Origin: Angelakisella sp.
GTDB taxonomy: Bacteria > Bacillota > Clostridia > Oscillospirales > Ruminococcaceae
Reading direction: 5' to 3'
Length of the DNA: 13,454 bases
Assembly (NCBI GenBank): GCA_020024515.1
Contig: JAHHTR010000052.1
Span: forward strand, 1 to 13,454
A program made the translations under genes and the position numbers. This document shows positions 6,414 through 13,454 of this stretch, piece by piece; positions within the stretch are counted from its first letter, which is position 1; every line of letters begins with the position of its first letter. Below the pieces are notes generated by a model. That model saw only the letters and a list, made by a program, of their open reading frames with translations, searched no databases and had not been told where the DNA came from.

Positions 6414-7168
6414 TCAAATTATATTTAAAGTTTTAAACACGTAGTATATTCCATCATTAAAAATATCCTTTGTTACAAATTTAGCCGAATTTTTGACATC
6501 TCCTTTTGCGTTTCCCATAGCAACAAAATTTGGCAGATATTCCAATATAGAAACATCATTGCAGCCATCGCCAAAAGCTATTGCTTCATTTTTTGACAAT
6601 CCATAATAATCCAATACTTTTTGTGTACCCATATGTTTTCCGCCGTTTTCGGGATATACATCAGCAAAACTATTCACCCAGCAAGTTATTTGACATTTAT
6701 AGGAGTAGTCCTTAAAATTTTTGTCATATTGTGGCTCATTAAATAATTTTAACCTGAATTATTTCAGTTTCTATAAGTTCTTGTTCCATCAAATAAATTA
6801 TATCAGTATTTTGTTCTATGCTACCATTATCCAATATAAATCTCGCTTCATTATTACAAATTCCACTCTTTCGTTTGTTAATTTTACATAGTCGCACATT
6901 TTCTTTATTGATTCTTTCGATATTAACAATTTATGTATTTCCTTACCATTATTGTCAATACAATATTGTCCCGTTGAGCACACTATTCCGTCAAGATTGA
7001 AAATGTTTTTTATAAATAATGTATCTTTAAAGGAACAACTTGTGGATATAAAAACTTTTATTTCATTTTATGTAGTTCATTCAGTGCCTATTTTGTCCTC
7101 TCAGGCATTATCATATCATTAAAAGTAATAAGAGTTCCGTCAATATCAAAAAAAGCTATTTTTATCAT
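6414..7168 (-). pseudogene. Decayed Cof-type HAD phosphatase
   Basis: Remnant of a HAD-superfamily (Cof/HAD-IIB type) sugar- or nucleotide-phosphatase. The start is normal: TAGGAGT, then ATG 7168, and a first segment with HAD motif I, FFDIDGTL. It meets a TAG at 7090-7088 after 26 codons. The rest is readable only in pieces: about 7061-6855 (starts IKVFISTS, includes GIVCSTGQYCIDNNGK), 6855-6742 (includes ARFILDNGSIEQNTD), and about 6749-6414. The last piece holds the family's C-terminal signature AIAFGDGCNDVSIL. This gives one nonsense codon and three frameshifts (near 7062, 6855 and 6747), with the order of a full-length parent preserved. The final open stretch (6677-6414, 87 codons) should not be called as a gene. 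The decay looks recent, because the pieces still read well. Confidence 0.88.
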
Positions 7169-7187
7169 ACCATACTCCTAGATAACA

Positions 7188-7238
7188 AAAATCCTTTCTC
7201 TAAAAAATTATTGTAACACAACATAGAGAAAGGATTTT
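7188..7238 (-). terminator. Terminator after the ABC-F gene
   Basis: AAAATCCTTTCTCT (7188-7201) and AGAGAAAGGATTTT (7225-7238) form a perfect 14-bp stem with a 23-nt loop. On the minus strand the stem ends in GGATTTTTG. It lies 33 bp after the ABC-F stop codon. The plus-strand side is also T-rich. Confidence 0.85.
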
Positions 7239-7270
7239 ATTTAAAATTAAAATTTTCGTTTAAAACTTGA

Positions 7271-8866
7271 TTATTTGTTTTGTGCTTTTTTCCACTCCAA
7301 ATATTCATCAAAAGTAGAAAGTCTGTCAACAACATATTCGCCACCAAGTTCTATGACTCTGTTTGCTATTGTTTGTACAAACTCGTGGTCGTGTGATGTA
7401 AACAGTACAGTACCGGAGAACTCAGAAAGTCCTGTGTTTACTGATGTAATAGATTCCAAATCAAGATGGTTTGTAGGTTGGTCAAGCATTATTACATTTG
7501 CATTTGAAAGCATCATTCTTGATAGCATACAACGTACTTTCTCACCACCTGAAAGTACCTTAACTTGTTTATAAACATCATCACCTGAGAATAACATTCT
7601 GCCCAAGAATCCACGCATATATGACTCTGTCTCATCATTTGTAAATTGTGAGAACCATTGTAGAATAGATAGTTCACTGTCATTAAAATAAGCACCGTTA
7701 TCTTTTGGGAAGTATGATTGTGTAGTTGTTACACCCCATTTATATGTTCCCTCATCTGGTTCAAGCTCACCGCTAAGTATTTTAAACAGAGTAGTAGCGG
7801 CTATTTCGTTACCTACAAATGCAACTTTGTCATTCTTGTTTATTGTAAATGTTACATTATCAAGAACTTTTACACCATCAACTGTCTTTGAAATTCCATC
7901 AACAGACAAAATATCCTTACCTGCTTCTCTCTCAGGTGAAAACGCAACATAAGGGTATTTACGTGAAGATGCAGGCATTTCTTCTATTGTCAATTTATCA
8001 ATTAATTTACGTCTGCTTGTTGCCTGTTTGGATTTTGACTTATTTGCGGCAAAGCGTTGAATAAAGCTCTGTAATTCTTTAATTTTATCTTCTCTCTTTT
8101 TCTTTTGGTCATTAAGCAGTCTTTGCATTAGTTGGCTTGACTCGTACCAGAAGTCATAGTTACCAACATATAGTTTAACTTGATTAAAGTCAATATCCAC
8201 TGTATGTGTACATATAGTATTCAAAAAGTGTCTGTCATGGGATACAACTATAAGTGTCCCTGGGAAGTCTTGTAAATAATTTTCAAGCCAGTCAACTGAT
8301 TCAAAATCAAGGTTATTTGTAGGCTCGTCCATAAGTAGTATATCAGGTTGACCAAAAAGTGCTTGTGCAAGTAATACCTTTACTTTTTCGCCGCCTTTTA
8401 GGTCAGACATTTGCAAATAATGATATTCATCGCCAAGTCCAAGTCCTTGTAGTAATTTTGCCGCGTCACTTTCAGCTTCCCAACCGTTTAGTTCGGCAAA
8501 TTCACCTTCAAGTTCTGCTGCAAGATTTCCATCTTCTTCTGTAAAGTCTTCTTTTGCGTAAAGATCTTCTTTTTGCTTCATTATTTCATATAGACGCAAA
8601 TTACCCATAATTACTGTATCAAGTACAGGATATTCATCATATTTAAATTGGTCTTGTTTTAGTACAGACATTCTGTTTCCTGCAGGTATTTCGACAGTAC
8701 CGGTAGTTGGTTCAAGTTCTCCTGACAAAATTTTCAAAAAAGTAGATTTACCTGCACCGTTTGCACCTACAACACCATAGCAGTTACCAGGCATAAATTT
8801 CAGAGTTGCACCTGCAAATAGTTTTGTTCCGCCAAACATCAAGCTAACATCAGTTACATTTATCAT
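7271..8866 (-). CDS. ABC-F family ATPase, YbiT/YkpA type
   Basis: A 531-residue soluble protein with two ABC ATPase domains and no membrane segment, the layout of ABC-F translation factors that bind the ribosomal E site. Domain 1 is complete: Walker A GANGAGKST (34-42), signature LKGGEK (156-161), Walker B ILLMDEPTNNLD (176-187) and H210 (VVSHD). The charged linker at about 243-310 (KKKREDKIKELQ, NKSKSKQATSRRK) corresponds to the tRNA-contacting arm. Domain 2 has signature LSGGEK (438-443), but its P-loop is GNEIAATT (352-359) with no lysine, and its Walker B is LDQPTNHLD (461-469) with Q463 in place of the catalytic glutamate. The WGVTTTQSYFPKDN segment points to the YkpA/YbiT group rather than to resistance ABC-F proteins. 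The start at ATG 8866 has a GGAGG site. It has its own promoter and terminator. Confidence 0.92.
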   Translation of the reverse strand: MINVTDVSLMFGGTKLFAGATLKFMPGNCYGVVGANGAGKSTFLKILSGELEPTTGTVEIPAGNRMSVLKQDQFKYDEYPVLDTVIMGNLRLYEIMKQKEDLYAKEDFTEEDGNLAAELEGEFAELNGWEAESDAAKLLQGLGLGDEYHYLQMSDLKGGEKVKVLLAQALFGQPDILLMDEPTNNLDFESVDWLENYLQDFPGTLIVVSHDRHFLNTICTHTVDIDFNQVKLYVGNYDFWYESSQLMQRLLNDQKKKREDKIKELQSFIQRFAANKSKSKQATSRRKLIDKLTIEEMPASSRKYPYVAFSPEREAGKDILSVDGISKTVDGVKVLDNVTFTINKNDKVAFVGNEIAATTLFKILSGELEPDEGTYKWGVTTTQSYFPKDNGAYFNDSELSILQWFSQFTNDETESYMRGFLGRMLFSGDDVYKQVKVLSGGEKVRCMLSRMMLSNANVIMLDQPTNHLDLESITSVNTGLSEFSGTVLFTSHDHEFVQTIANRVIELGGEYVVDRLSTFDEYLEWKKAQNK

Positions 8867-8941
8867 TATTTTCCTCCAATTATTATTAATATTTATTTTT
8901 TATTTTTATACAATAGTTTTTTTATTTAAGTATTCATAGCA

Positions 8942-8970
8942 ATTATAACAGCTTTTTCAAAATTAAACAA
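8942..8970 (-). promoter_or_regulatory. Promoter of the ABC-F gene
   Basis: On the minus strand, TTGTTT (8970-8965), a 17-nt spacer and TATAAT (8947-8942). It would give a leader of about 70 nt, very AT-rich, with no obvious hairpin or leader peptide of the kind that controls resistance ABC-F genes. Confidence 0.65.
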
Positions 8971-9000
8971 TATGTATTATTATGTATTATTATAAAAATA

Positions 9001-9033
9001 ATACATCTCACTTAAAATACAAGTAAGATGTAT
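9001..9033 (-). terminator. Terminator of the ftsEX operon
   Basis: On the minus strand, ATACATCTTACTT (9033-9021) pairs with AAGTGAGATGTAT (9013-9001), 13 bp including one U-G, with a 7-nt loop. It is followed by ATTTTTAT. It lies 10 bp after the stop codon of the S41 gene. Confidence 0.8.
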
Positions 9034-9042
9034 CATTAAAAA

Positions 9043-10272
9043 TTAATTATTCACATTATCGCTTACTTCTTGTGTTTTTGCAAATGCAAGCGAAATATCA
9101 TAAGCTTTTCTAAGCTGAGTATCTATGTCTATATTTCCATAAACTGTATCTTTTTGAGTCTCGTCAACATCCATTACAACTGCAAAATCCGGCATAACAC
9201 CTTTATTATTATATACCGCACCTGTATTTGTTTCATAAACAGATGTTGTAAGTATCATCGCCGAACCATCTGAAATTTTAATAACTTCTTTGGCAAGACC
9301 ATTTCCGGCTGTTCGTGTACCTACAATTTTACAGTTTGGTATACCGTGTAGTGCCTCTGCAAAAAGTTCTATTGTTCCGCTTGTTCTTTCGTTTATCAGT
9401 AATGTTATCGGCATAGTAATACCTTTTGTTGTCGCCTTACCCAAGCTTACAACTTTACCATTTTTGTATACTCTGTTCGCAACATTTCCCTGTGGCATAA
9501 TCACTTGTAGCATTGATACAATATATTTTTCGTTATCTGTTTGTATGTCACGCAAGTCCAAAACCAAAGAAGTGGCTTTTTCATCTTGCATTGTTTTGAT
9601 TGCTTTTTCTAATTGATGTGCTGTACCCACTTTTATATCATCAAACGAAATATATCCAACACCTTCGCCTATTACTTTATATTTTACTGTTGGAATATCA
9701 ATATCACGTCTAACAATATTCAGTATATCTTCTTCGTTATTCACACGTCTGACAAGCTTAACTTTTGTACCTGCTTCACCAACCAAACTTTTGGCAAGTT
9801 GTGTATAATTTTCCGCATTTACAGGCACATCGTTTACACTTACAAATATATCACCGACTTTTACACCTGCAAGCGCCGCAGAAGACTCAGGATATACTTC
9901 CATCACCTTTATATATCCTTCGTCAGATCTTTCTACAACTACACCAATACCTACATATCTACCTGTATCCGCACTTTTAAAGAGTTCATATTCCTGCTGT
10001 GTCATATAATATGAATTTTTATCATTCAAACCCTCTATAAGTCCTTTTACAGTCGCATAGTTTACTGATTCTGTGTCAATATTACCATAAAAGTTTTCAC
10101 GAACAAGTCTATCTACTTCTGAGATTTTCTCAAAATTATTCTCTCTTTGATTTATATTTTCCATCATTGCATTAAAGCTGTTCATACTATAAATTTTTGT
10201 TATTGAAAAAGTTATAGCAGCCACTATTGCCATATATGCAATAGCTGCACCAAGTGATATTTTTTTATTCAT
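9043..10272 (-). CDS. Membrane-anchored PDZ/S41 (CtpA/CtpB-like) protein, probably catalytically inactive
   Basis: A 409-residue C-terminal-processing-protease homologue. An N-terminal membrane helix (about 6-28) anchors it facing outward. A PDZ domain lies at about 95-190 (GRYVGIGVVVE, AGVKVGDIFVSVNDVPV) and the S41 core at about 200-365. In active members the motif is S-A-S-A-S-E, with the catalytic lysine 25 residues after the central serine in FGKG, then Q four further on. Here the aligned motif is T297-S-G299-T-I-E302, and the lysine and glutamine positions are N324 (TAGNG) and K328. The S-to-K spacing of 25 is kept exactly, so the alignment needs no gap. The usual LDLRNNPGG is LDLRDIQTD. 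All three catalytic positions are therefore lost, although the gene is intact and full length. S298 is one residue out of register. The start has TAGGAGT. Fourth gene of the ftsEX operon, 33 bp after the M23 gene. Confidence 0.9.
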   Translation of the reverse strand: MNKKISLGAAIAYMAIVAAITFSITKIYSMNSFNAMMENINQRENNFEKISEVDRLVRENFYGNIDTESVNYATVKGLIEGLNDKNSYYMTQQEYELFKSADTGRYVGIGVVVERSDEGYIKVMEVYPESSAALAGVKVGDIFVSVNDVPVNAENYTQLAKSLVGEAGTKVKLVRRVNNEEDILNIVRRDIDIPTVKYKVIGEGVGYISFDDIKVGTAHQLEKAIKTMQDEKATSLVLDLRDIQTDNEKYIVSMLQVIMPQGNVANRVYKNGKVVSLGKATTKGITMPITLLINERTSGTIELFAEALHGIPNCKIVGTRTAGNGLAKEVIKISDGSAMILTTSVYETNTGAVYNNKGVMPDFAVVMDVDETQKDTVYGNIDIDTQLRKAYDISLAFAKTQEVSDNVNN

Positions 10273-10305
10273 TGTATACTCCTATTTTGGTAAGATTGGG
10301 TTATG

Positions 10306-11523
10306 TCAAGTCATTGGTGGCAGATAGTTAAGCGGGTTGGTGTGTTTATTGTCCTTTCGTATTTCAAAGTGAAGATGAGGACCTGTTGACCAACCTGTGC
10401 TGCCAACATAACCTATTACATCACCTTTTCTTAACTTTTGACCTTTTTGCACAGCTATTGACTGCATATGTCCGTATAGTGTTGTATAACCGCCACCATG
10501 GTCAACTATTACATATTTACCATAACCCTTGTTATATACATAACTTGTCTTTACAAATATTACTGTACCGGCATTTGAAGCCTGAACCGGTCTACCGTTT
10601 ACGCCTGCACCAGCTATATCTATACCTGTATGGAAATCTCTGCCACCAAAACGCCAACCATAATATGAAGTAATTTTTCTATTGGCAAATTTGGCAACCG
10701 GATAGGCAAAACCACCGCCAACATATTCACTTTCACCTATTTGTTGTTGTTTTTTCTCCTCTTCCAACTTTTTAAAAACTTCATCTATTTCACTTTGCAT
10801 CTCTTTCATTTGCTGTTTCAGTTGCTTTTCGTTTGCTATAAAATCTTTTTCCATTTGCTCCAAATTATATATTTGTGAGTTTGTTTTTGACAATATAGTA
10901 TCCAGTTGGTCACTTTTTGCCTCGATGGAACTTTGAGTATTAACAAGTGACTTTGATGTTTCGTCAAGTTCTGCTTGTATTTTTGTAAGTTCTGCTTTTT
11001 TCTCTTTGAGATCTTCCATTAATTCCTTATCATGATTAGCTATTCTTACGGCTATTTCTGTCTTTGTAAGATAGTCATAATAAGAATCTGCACCAAGAAC
11101 AAGTCCCAACATACTTGAACTGTCATTAATGTACATTGCACGAAATCTATCTTTAAAAAGGGACAAATTTCCATCTATTTCTTTTTGAATAGCATTTACT
11201 TCAATTTCTTTTTCAGCCAGTTGTTCAGACATAAGTATTTTTGTCTGTGTCAAAATATTTATCTGTGCTTTCAGTATTTTTATATCATTTTCGGTTTTGT
11301 TTTTAATAGCAACTTGTTTTTCTTTTTCATTTTTTGCATTTTCTATTTTATTTTGCAAAGCTTTTTGTTGCTTTTCAAGTTCTGCAAACTCTTTGTTAAG
11401 CTGATCCAGTGTATTTTGTGTAGAAGATGCAAAAGCAATATTATTAACACCAATTGGTGAAATAGTTGTAAATAATCCGATAATTAATAGAATTGCAAAA
11501 ATTTTTTTAATATAACTCTTCAT
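10306..11523 (-). CDS. Secreted coiled-coil M23 peptidoglycan endopeptidase
   Basis: A 405-residue exported wall hydrolase. Residues 1-32 are a signal peptide (KK, long hydrophobic run, AFAS). Two long coiled coils follow, at about 36-120 and 165-260, separated by a short segment (FRAMYINDSSSMLGLVLGADSYYD) typical of PcsB/CwlO/EnvC-type FtsX partners. The M23 (LytM) domain at about 280-400 keeps the zinc-site motifs HTGID (H298, D302) and GPHLHFE (H383, H385), plus YGHM (H352). It should therefore be an active cross-bridge or stem-peptide endopeptidase, unlike E. coli EnvC, whose LytM domain is degenerate. The gene follows ftsX by 59 bp with an AAAAGGAG site. Coiled coils of this kind are held inactive or activated by the FtsX extracellular domain, so the context strongly suggests an FtsEX-controlled hydrolase. 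Confidence 0.92.
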   Translation of the reverse strand: MKSYIKKIFAILLIIGLFTTISPIGVNNIAFASSTQNTLDQLNKEFAELEKQQKALQNKIENAKNEKEKQVAIKNKTENDIKILKAQINILTQTKILMSEQLAEKEIEVNAIQKEIDGNLSLFKDRFRAMYINDSSSMLGLVLGADSYYDYLTKTEIAVRIANHDKELMEDLKEKKAELTKIQAELDETSKSLVNTQSSIEAKSDQLDTILSKTNSQIYNLEQMEKDFIANEKQLKQQMKEMQSEIDEVFKKLEEEKKQQQIGESEYVGGGFAYPVAKFANRKITSYYGWRFGGRDFHTGIDIAGAGVNGRPVQASNAGTVIFVKTSYVYNKGYGKYVIVDHGGGYTTLYGHMQSIAVQKGQKLRKGDVIGYVGSTGWSTGPHLHFEIRKDNKHTNPLNYLPPMT

Positions 11524-11582
11524 TGAATTTTTATTATTCTCCTTTTAAACAAACTAAATATAAAATAAACATCTAATTACCA

Positions 11583-12491
11583 TTAAACTTTTAAATATTT
11601 ACCCAAGAAAAAGATATTGCCCATAATACCAAACAGCAGTCCAAAACCAAGACACCCAAAACAAAAATACAGAGCAATATCATTAAACGATATCAAATGA
11701 ACACTTATCAGTTGCAACCAACTTGACTGCGAGCCGATTATCCAATTATAAATATATTTATATCCGCCCCACAGCAACAGATATGATATTATACCTGAGA
11801 CAAGTCCGATAGAAATACCTTCTATAAAAAATGGTATTCGTATAAATGCATCAGAAGCGCCTACATATTTCATAACATTTATTTCTTTACTTCGTGTAAA
11901 TATAGTTACTTTTATTGTATTATTGATAATAATAATCGAAACCGTAAATAATATTCCAACCATTATCATACTACCCACAGTTACAGCCGTATTTATATCA
12001 ATAAGCGTATTCGCTATATCGGTAGGGGCTTTTGCATAATATATACCGGTTGTATTATCAAGCATTGTTATTGTTTCTGTAAGTCGTGACAGATCTTTGA
12101 TTTTTATATTAAACGATGCAGGTAGTGGGTTATCGTCACCCAAAAGTCCCGCAAACAAATCAGAATTATCACCCATTGAATCCATTTGATCTTTAAGAGC
12201 CTGTTCTTTTGATATATATTCTACACTGATAATATTATCATTTTGTTTCAAAAGATTGTGTATATTATTTGTTTGTTCTTCTGTAACATCATCTTGCAAA
12301 AAAACAACCACTTCATTTAAATCTTGTATATATTTCATTACAGATTTTACATTTATTCCAAAAAGCACCGCTAGACCTATAAGCAACATACATGCTGTCA
12401 ATATACCTATTGTTGCAAAAGACATAAGCTTATTTTCTTTTAAATTTCTAAAACCTTCTTTAAATAAAAAACCCGTACTACCTACTGCCAT
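11583..12491 (-). CDS. ftsX: Cell division protein FtsX
   Basis: A 302-residue membrane partner of FtsE. It has four predicted helices, at about 23-45, 168-192, 218-240 and 270-292. The large extracellular loop (about 46-165) is the part that binds coiled-coil hydrolases in other Gram-positives. The FtsX-type motif FTRSKEINVMKYVGAS follows the second helix. The FtsEX complex does not transport; it couples ATP hydrolysis to activation of wall hydrolases. ATG 12491 was chosen because GGAGGA (12504-12499) lies 7 nt upstream. The longer form from ATG 12506 has no good site, because that ATG overlaps the GGAGG itself. It overlaps the end of ftsE by 14 bp, so the two are probably translationally coupled. 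Confidence 0.94.
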   Translation of the reverse strand: MAVGSTGFLFKEGFRNLKENKLMSFATIGILTACMLLIGLAVLFGINVKSVMKYIQDLNEVVVFLQDDVTEEQTNNIHNLLKQNDNIISVEYISKEQALKDQMDSMGDNSDLFAGLLGDDNPLPASFNIKIKDLSRLTETITMLDNTTGIYYAKAPTDIANTLIDINTAVTVGSMIMVGILFTVSIIIINNTIKVTIFTRSKEINVMKYVGASDAFIRIPFFIEGISIGLVSGIISYLLLWGGYKYIYNWIIGSQSSWLQLISVHLISFNDIALYFCFGCLGFGLLFGIMGNIFFLGKYLKV

Positions 12492-13194
12492 ACGCCATTC
12501 CTCCATTTACCTGCGCTACTTGTTTTTTTACCGGTGGGTAGTCGGCTGTTATTGTACCGTTTTCCAGAATAAGTACTCTATGATTAAATTTTGTCACCAA
12601 ATCATGAGCATGTGTTACCATTATAACTGTTGTTCCTCTTTTGTTTATTTCATTGAGTAACTGGACAATTTCGTATGACAAAGATGGGTCTATGTTTCCT
12701 GTCGGCTCATCAGCTATTATATATTTAGGATCATTAACTATTGCACGTGCAAGTGCAACTCTCTGCTGTTCACCACCACTTATTTGTGATGGGTAATAAT
12801 TCCTCTTATCAAGCAAATTAACTGCTTTAAGTATTGCCGGAACTTTTTTTTGTATGTAAGCACTGTTTTGTCCTGTTACCTGTAATGCAAAAGCCACATT
12901 TTCATAAACGGTTTTCGTCGGAATTAATCTAAAATCCTGAAAGACAACACCCAGTGTACGTCTGTATTTTGCAACATTTCCTCTTTTTAATTTTGTTATA
13001 TCTATATTGTTAACCAAAACTTTTCCCTTTGTTGGTACAATTTCTTTCAGTAAAAGTTTTGATAAAGTCGTTTTACCTGCACCCGATGGACCTACAATAA
13101 ATACAAATTCTCCATCATTTATTGTCAAATTTACATTTGTAAGGGCATTTTTACCTGTATCATAAGTTTTCGTAACATTTAAAAGTTTAATCAA
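12478..13194 (-). CDS. ftsE: Cell division ATP-binding protein FtsE
   Basis: A 238-residue ABC ATPase that drives FtsX. All motifs are present: Walker A GPSGAGKTT (35-43), Q-loop VVFQDFRLIPTKTVYENVAF (83-102), signature ISGGEQQR (138-145), Walker B IIADEPTGNID (159-169) and H195 (MVTHAHD). The VFQDFRL form of the Q-loop is typical of FtsE. The start is a TTG at 13194, preceded by GGTGGTGTAGGA. The nearest upstream ATG (13212) reads ATG GTG GTG TAG and cannot serve. The non-ATG start and modest ribosome binding site suggest low, controlled expression. The C-terminal tail (about 215-238) is variable and overlaps ftsX. First gene of a four-gene operon for division-site wall cleavage. Confidence 0.95.
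   Translation of the reverse strand: MIKLLNVTKTYDTGKNALTNVNLTINDGEFVFIVGPSGAGKTTLSKLLLKEIVPTKGKVLVNNIDITKLKRGNVAKYRRTLGVVFQDFRLIPTKTVYENVAFALQVTGQNSAYIQKKVPAILKAVNLLDKRNYYPSQISGGEQQRVALARAIVNDPKYIIADEPTGNIDPSLSYEIVQLLNEINKRGTTVIMVTHAHDLVTKFNHRVLILENGTITADYPPVKKQVAQVNGGMAYGSR
12499..12504 (-). promoter_or_regulatory. Ribosome binding site deciding the ftsX start
   Basis: GGAGGA on the minus strand, inside the end of ftsE, 7 nt before ATG 12491. It favours the 302-residue FtsX over a version five codons longer. Confidence 0.8.
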
Positions 13195-13282
13195 TTTTTC
13201 CTACACCACCATAATATTATAAGCTAATTATTTTTTTAAAAATGCACAATTCAATAAAATCTATTTAATTACAATTGTTTTC

Positions 13283-13311
13283 ATTATATAACATTTTGTT
13301 ATGATATGCAA
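13283..13311 (-). promoter_or_regulatory. Promoter of the ftsEX operon
   Basis: On the minus strand, TTGCAT (13311-13306), a 17-nt spacer and a perfect TATAAT (13288-13283). It gives a leader of about 80 nt before the TTG start of ftsE. The rest of 13312-13454 is very AT-rich, and I see no gene, repeat or hairpin of note in it. Confidence 0.6.
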
Positions 13312-13454
13312 ACTAATTTTTATAATATTATTTATGAATAAATTTTGTAGTTACTTTGAAAATATTAAAATATATGTTTTTTTGAATATATATTTTTAAA
13401 GAATGCAACACAAAAACTTACAAATTTCCACTATTATTAATAGCTAAAATATAC

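Noticed and set aside
6414..6677. An 87-codon open frame with HAD motif GDGCND as a separate small protein
   Set aside because: It is only the C-terminal piece of the broken phosphatase, has no ribosome binding site, and upstream sequence continues the same family in shifted frames.
8971..8990. Tandem TATGTATTAT repeat between the ABC-F and S41 genes
   Set aside because: Two copies of a 10-nt AT-rich unit can arise by chance here, and it lies just outside the promoter and terminator signals.
9613..10014. A 133-codon plus-strand open frame opposite the S41 gene
   Set aside because: It has cysteine-, tyrosine- and isoleucine-rich nonsense composition, no ribosome binding site, and lies wholly antisense to a well-supported gene.
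1..13454. CRISPR arrays, insertion sequences, defence genes
   Set aside because: I saw no regularly spaced repeats, transposase genes or recognisable defence proteins in the window.

Overview
This is an AT-rich chromosomal segment from a spore-forming low-GC Gram-positive bacterium, most likely a member of the Clostridia. The evidence is an intact sporulation sigma-K gene with a pro-sequence, strong AGGAGG-type ribosome binding sites, sigma-A-like promoters, U-tailed terminators, and the protein families seen. The sequence alone does not identify the genus. Almost everything lies on the minus strand, so the genes read from right to left.

Layout from right to left. (1) 13311-9001: a four-gene cell-wall operon, ftsE, ftsX, a coiled-coil M23 endopeptidase and a membrane-anchored PDZ/S41 protein. 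It has a promoter before ftsE and a terminator after the S41 gene. The S41 protein has lost its catalytic serine, lysine and glutamine positions, so it looks like a pseudoprotease. (2) 8970-7188: a single-gene unit encoding an ABC-F translation ATPase (YbiT/YkpA type) with its own promoter and terminator; its second nucleotide site is degenerate. (3) 7168-6414: a decayed Cof-type HAD phosphatase with one stop codon and three frameshifts. (4) 6336-1976: the polyamine uptake operon potA-potB-potC-potD, with overlapping or abutting genes and a terminator. A long, structured 5' leader precedes it. The last roughly 90 nt of the leader form a GC-rich, riboswitch-like RNA whose closing helix includes the potA ribosome binding site. 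(5) 1890-1201: sigK. (6) 1171-1055: tRNA-Thr(GGT) with its own promoter. (7) 1054-1: on the plus strand, the end of a holin gene and an amidase endolysin gene, the lysis cassette of a prophage or prophage remnant that abuts the 3' end of the tRNA.

How the genes work together. FtsEX is an ATP-driven membrane device that switches on peptidoglycan hydrolases at division sites. The M23 enzyme next to it keeps its zinc ligands and is the obvious client. The catalytically dead S41/PDZ protein may be a scaffold or regulator for it. PotABCD imports spermidine and putrescine; the structured leader is placed to control translation of potA, and a polyamine or related signal is the natural guess for its ligand.

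The items most worth a second look are the potA leader RNA, the S41 pseudoprotease in the ftsEX operon, the ABC-F protein without a P-loop lysine in domain 2, and the prophage edge at tRNA-Thr beside sigK.
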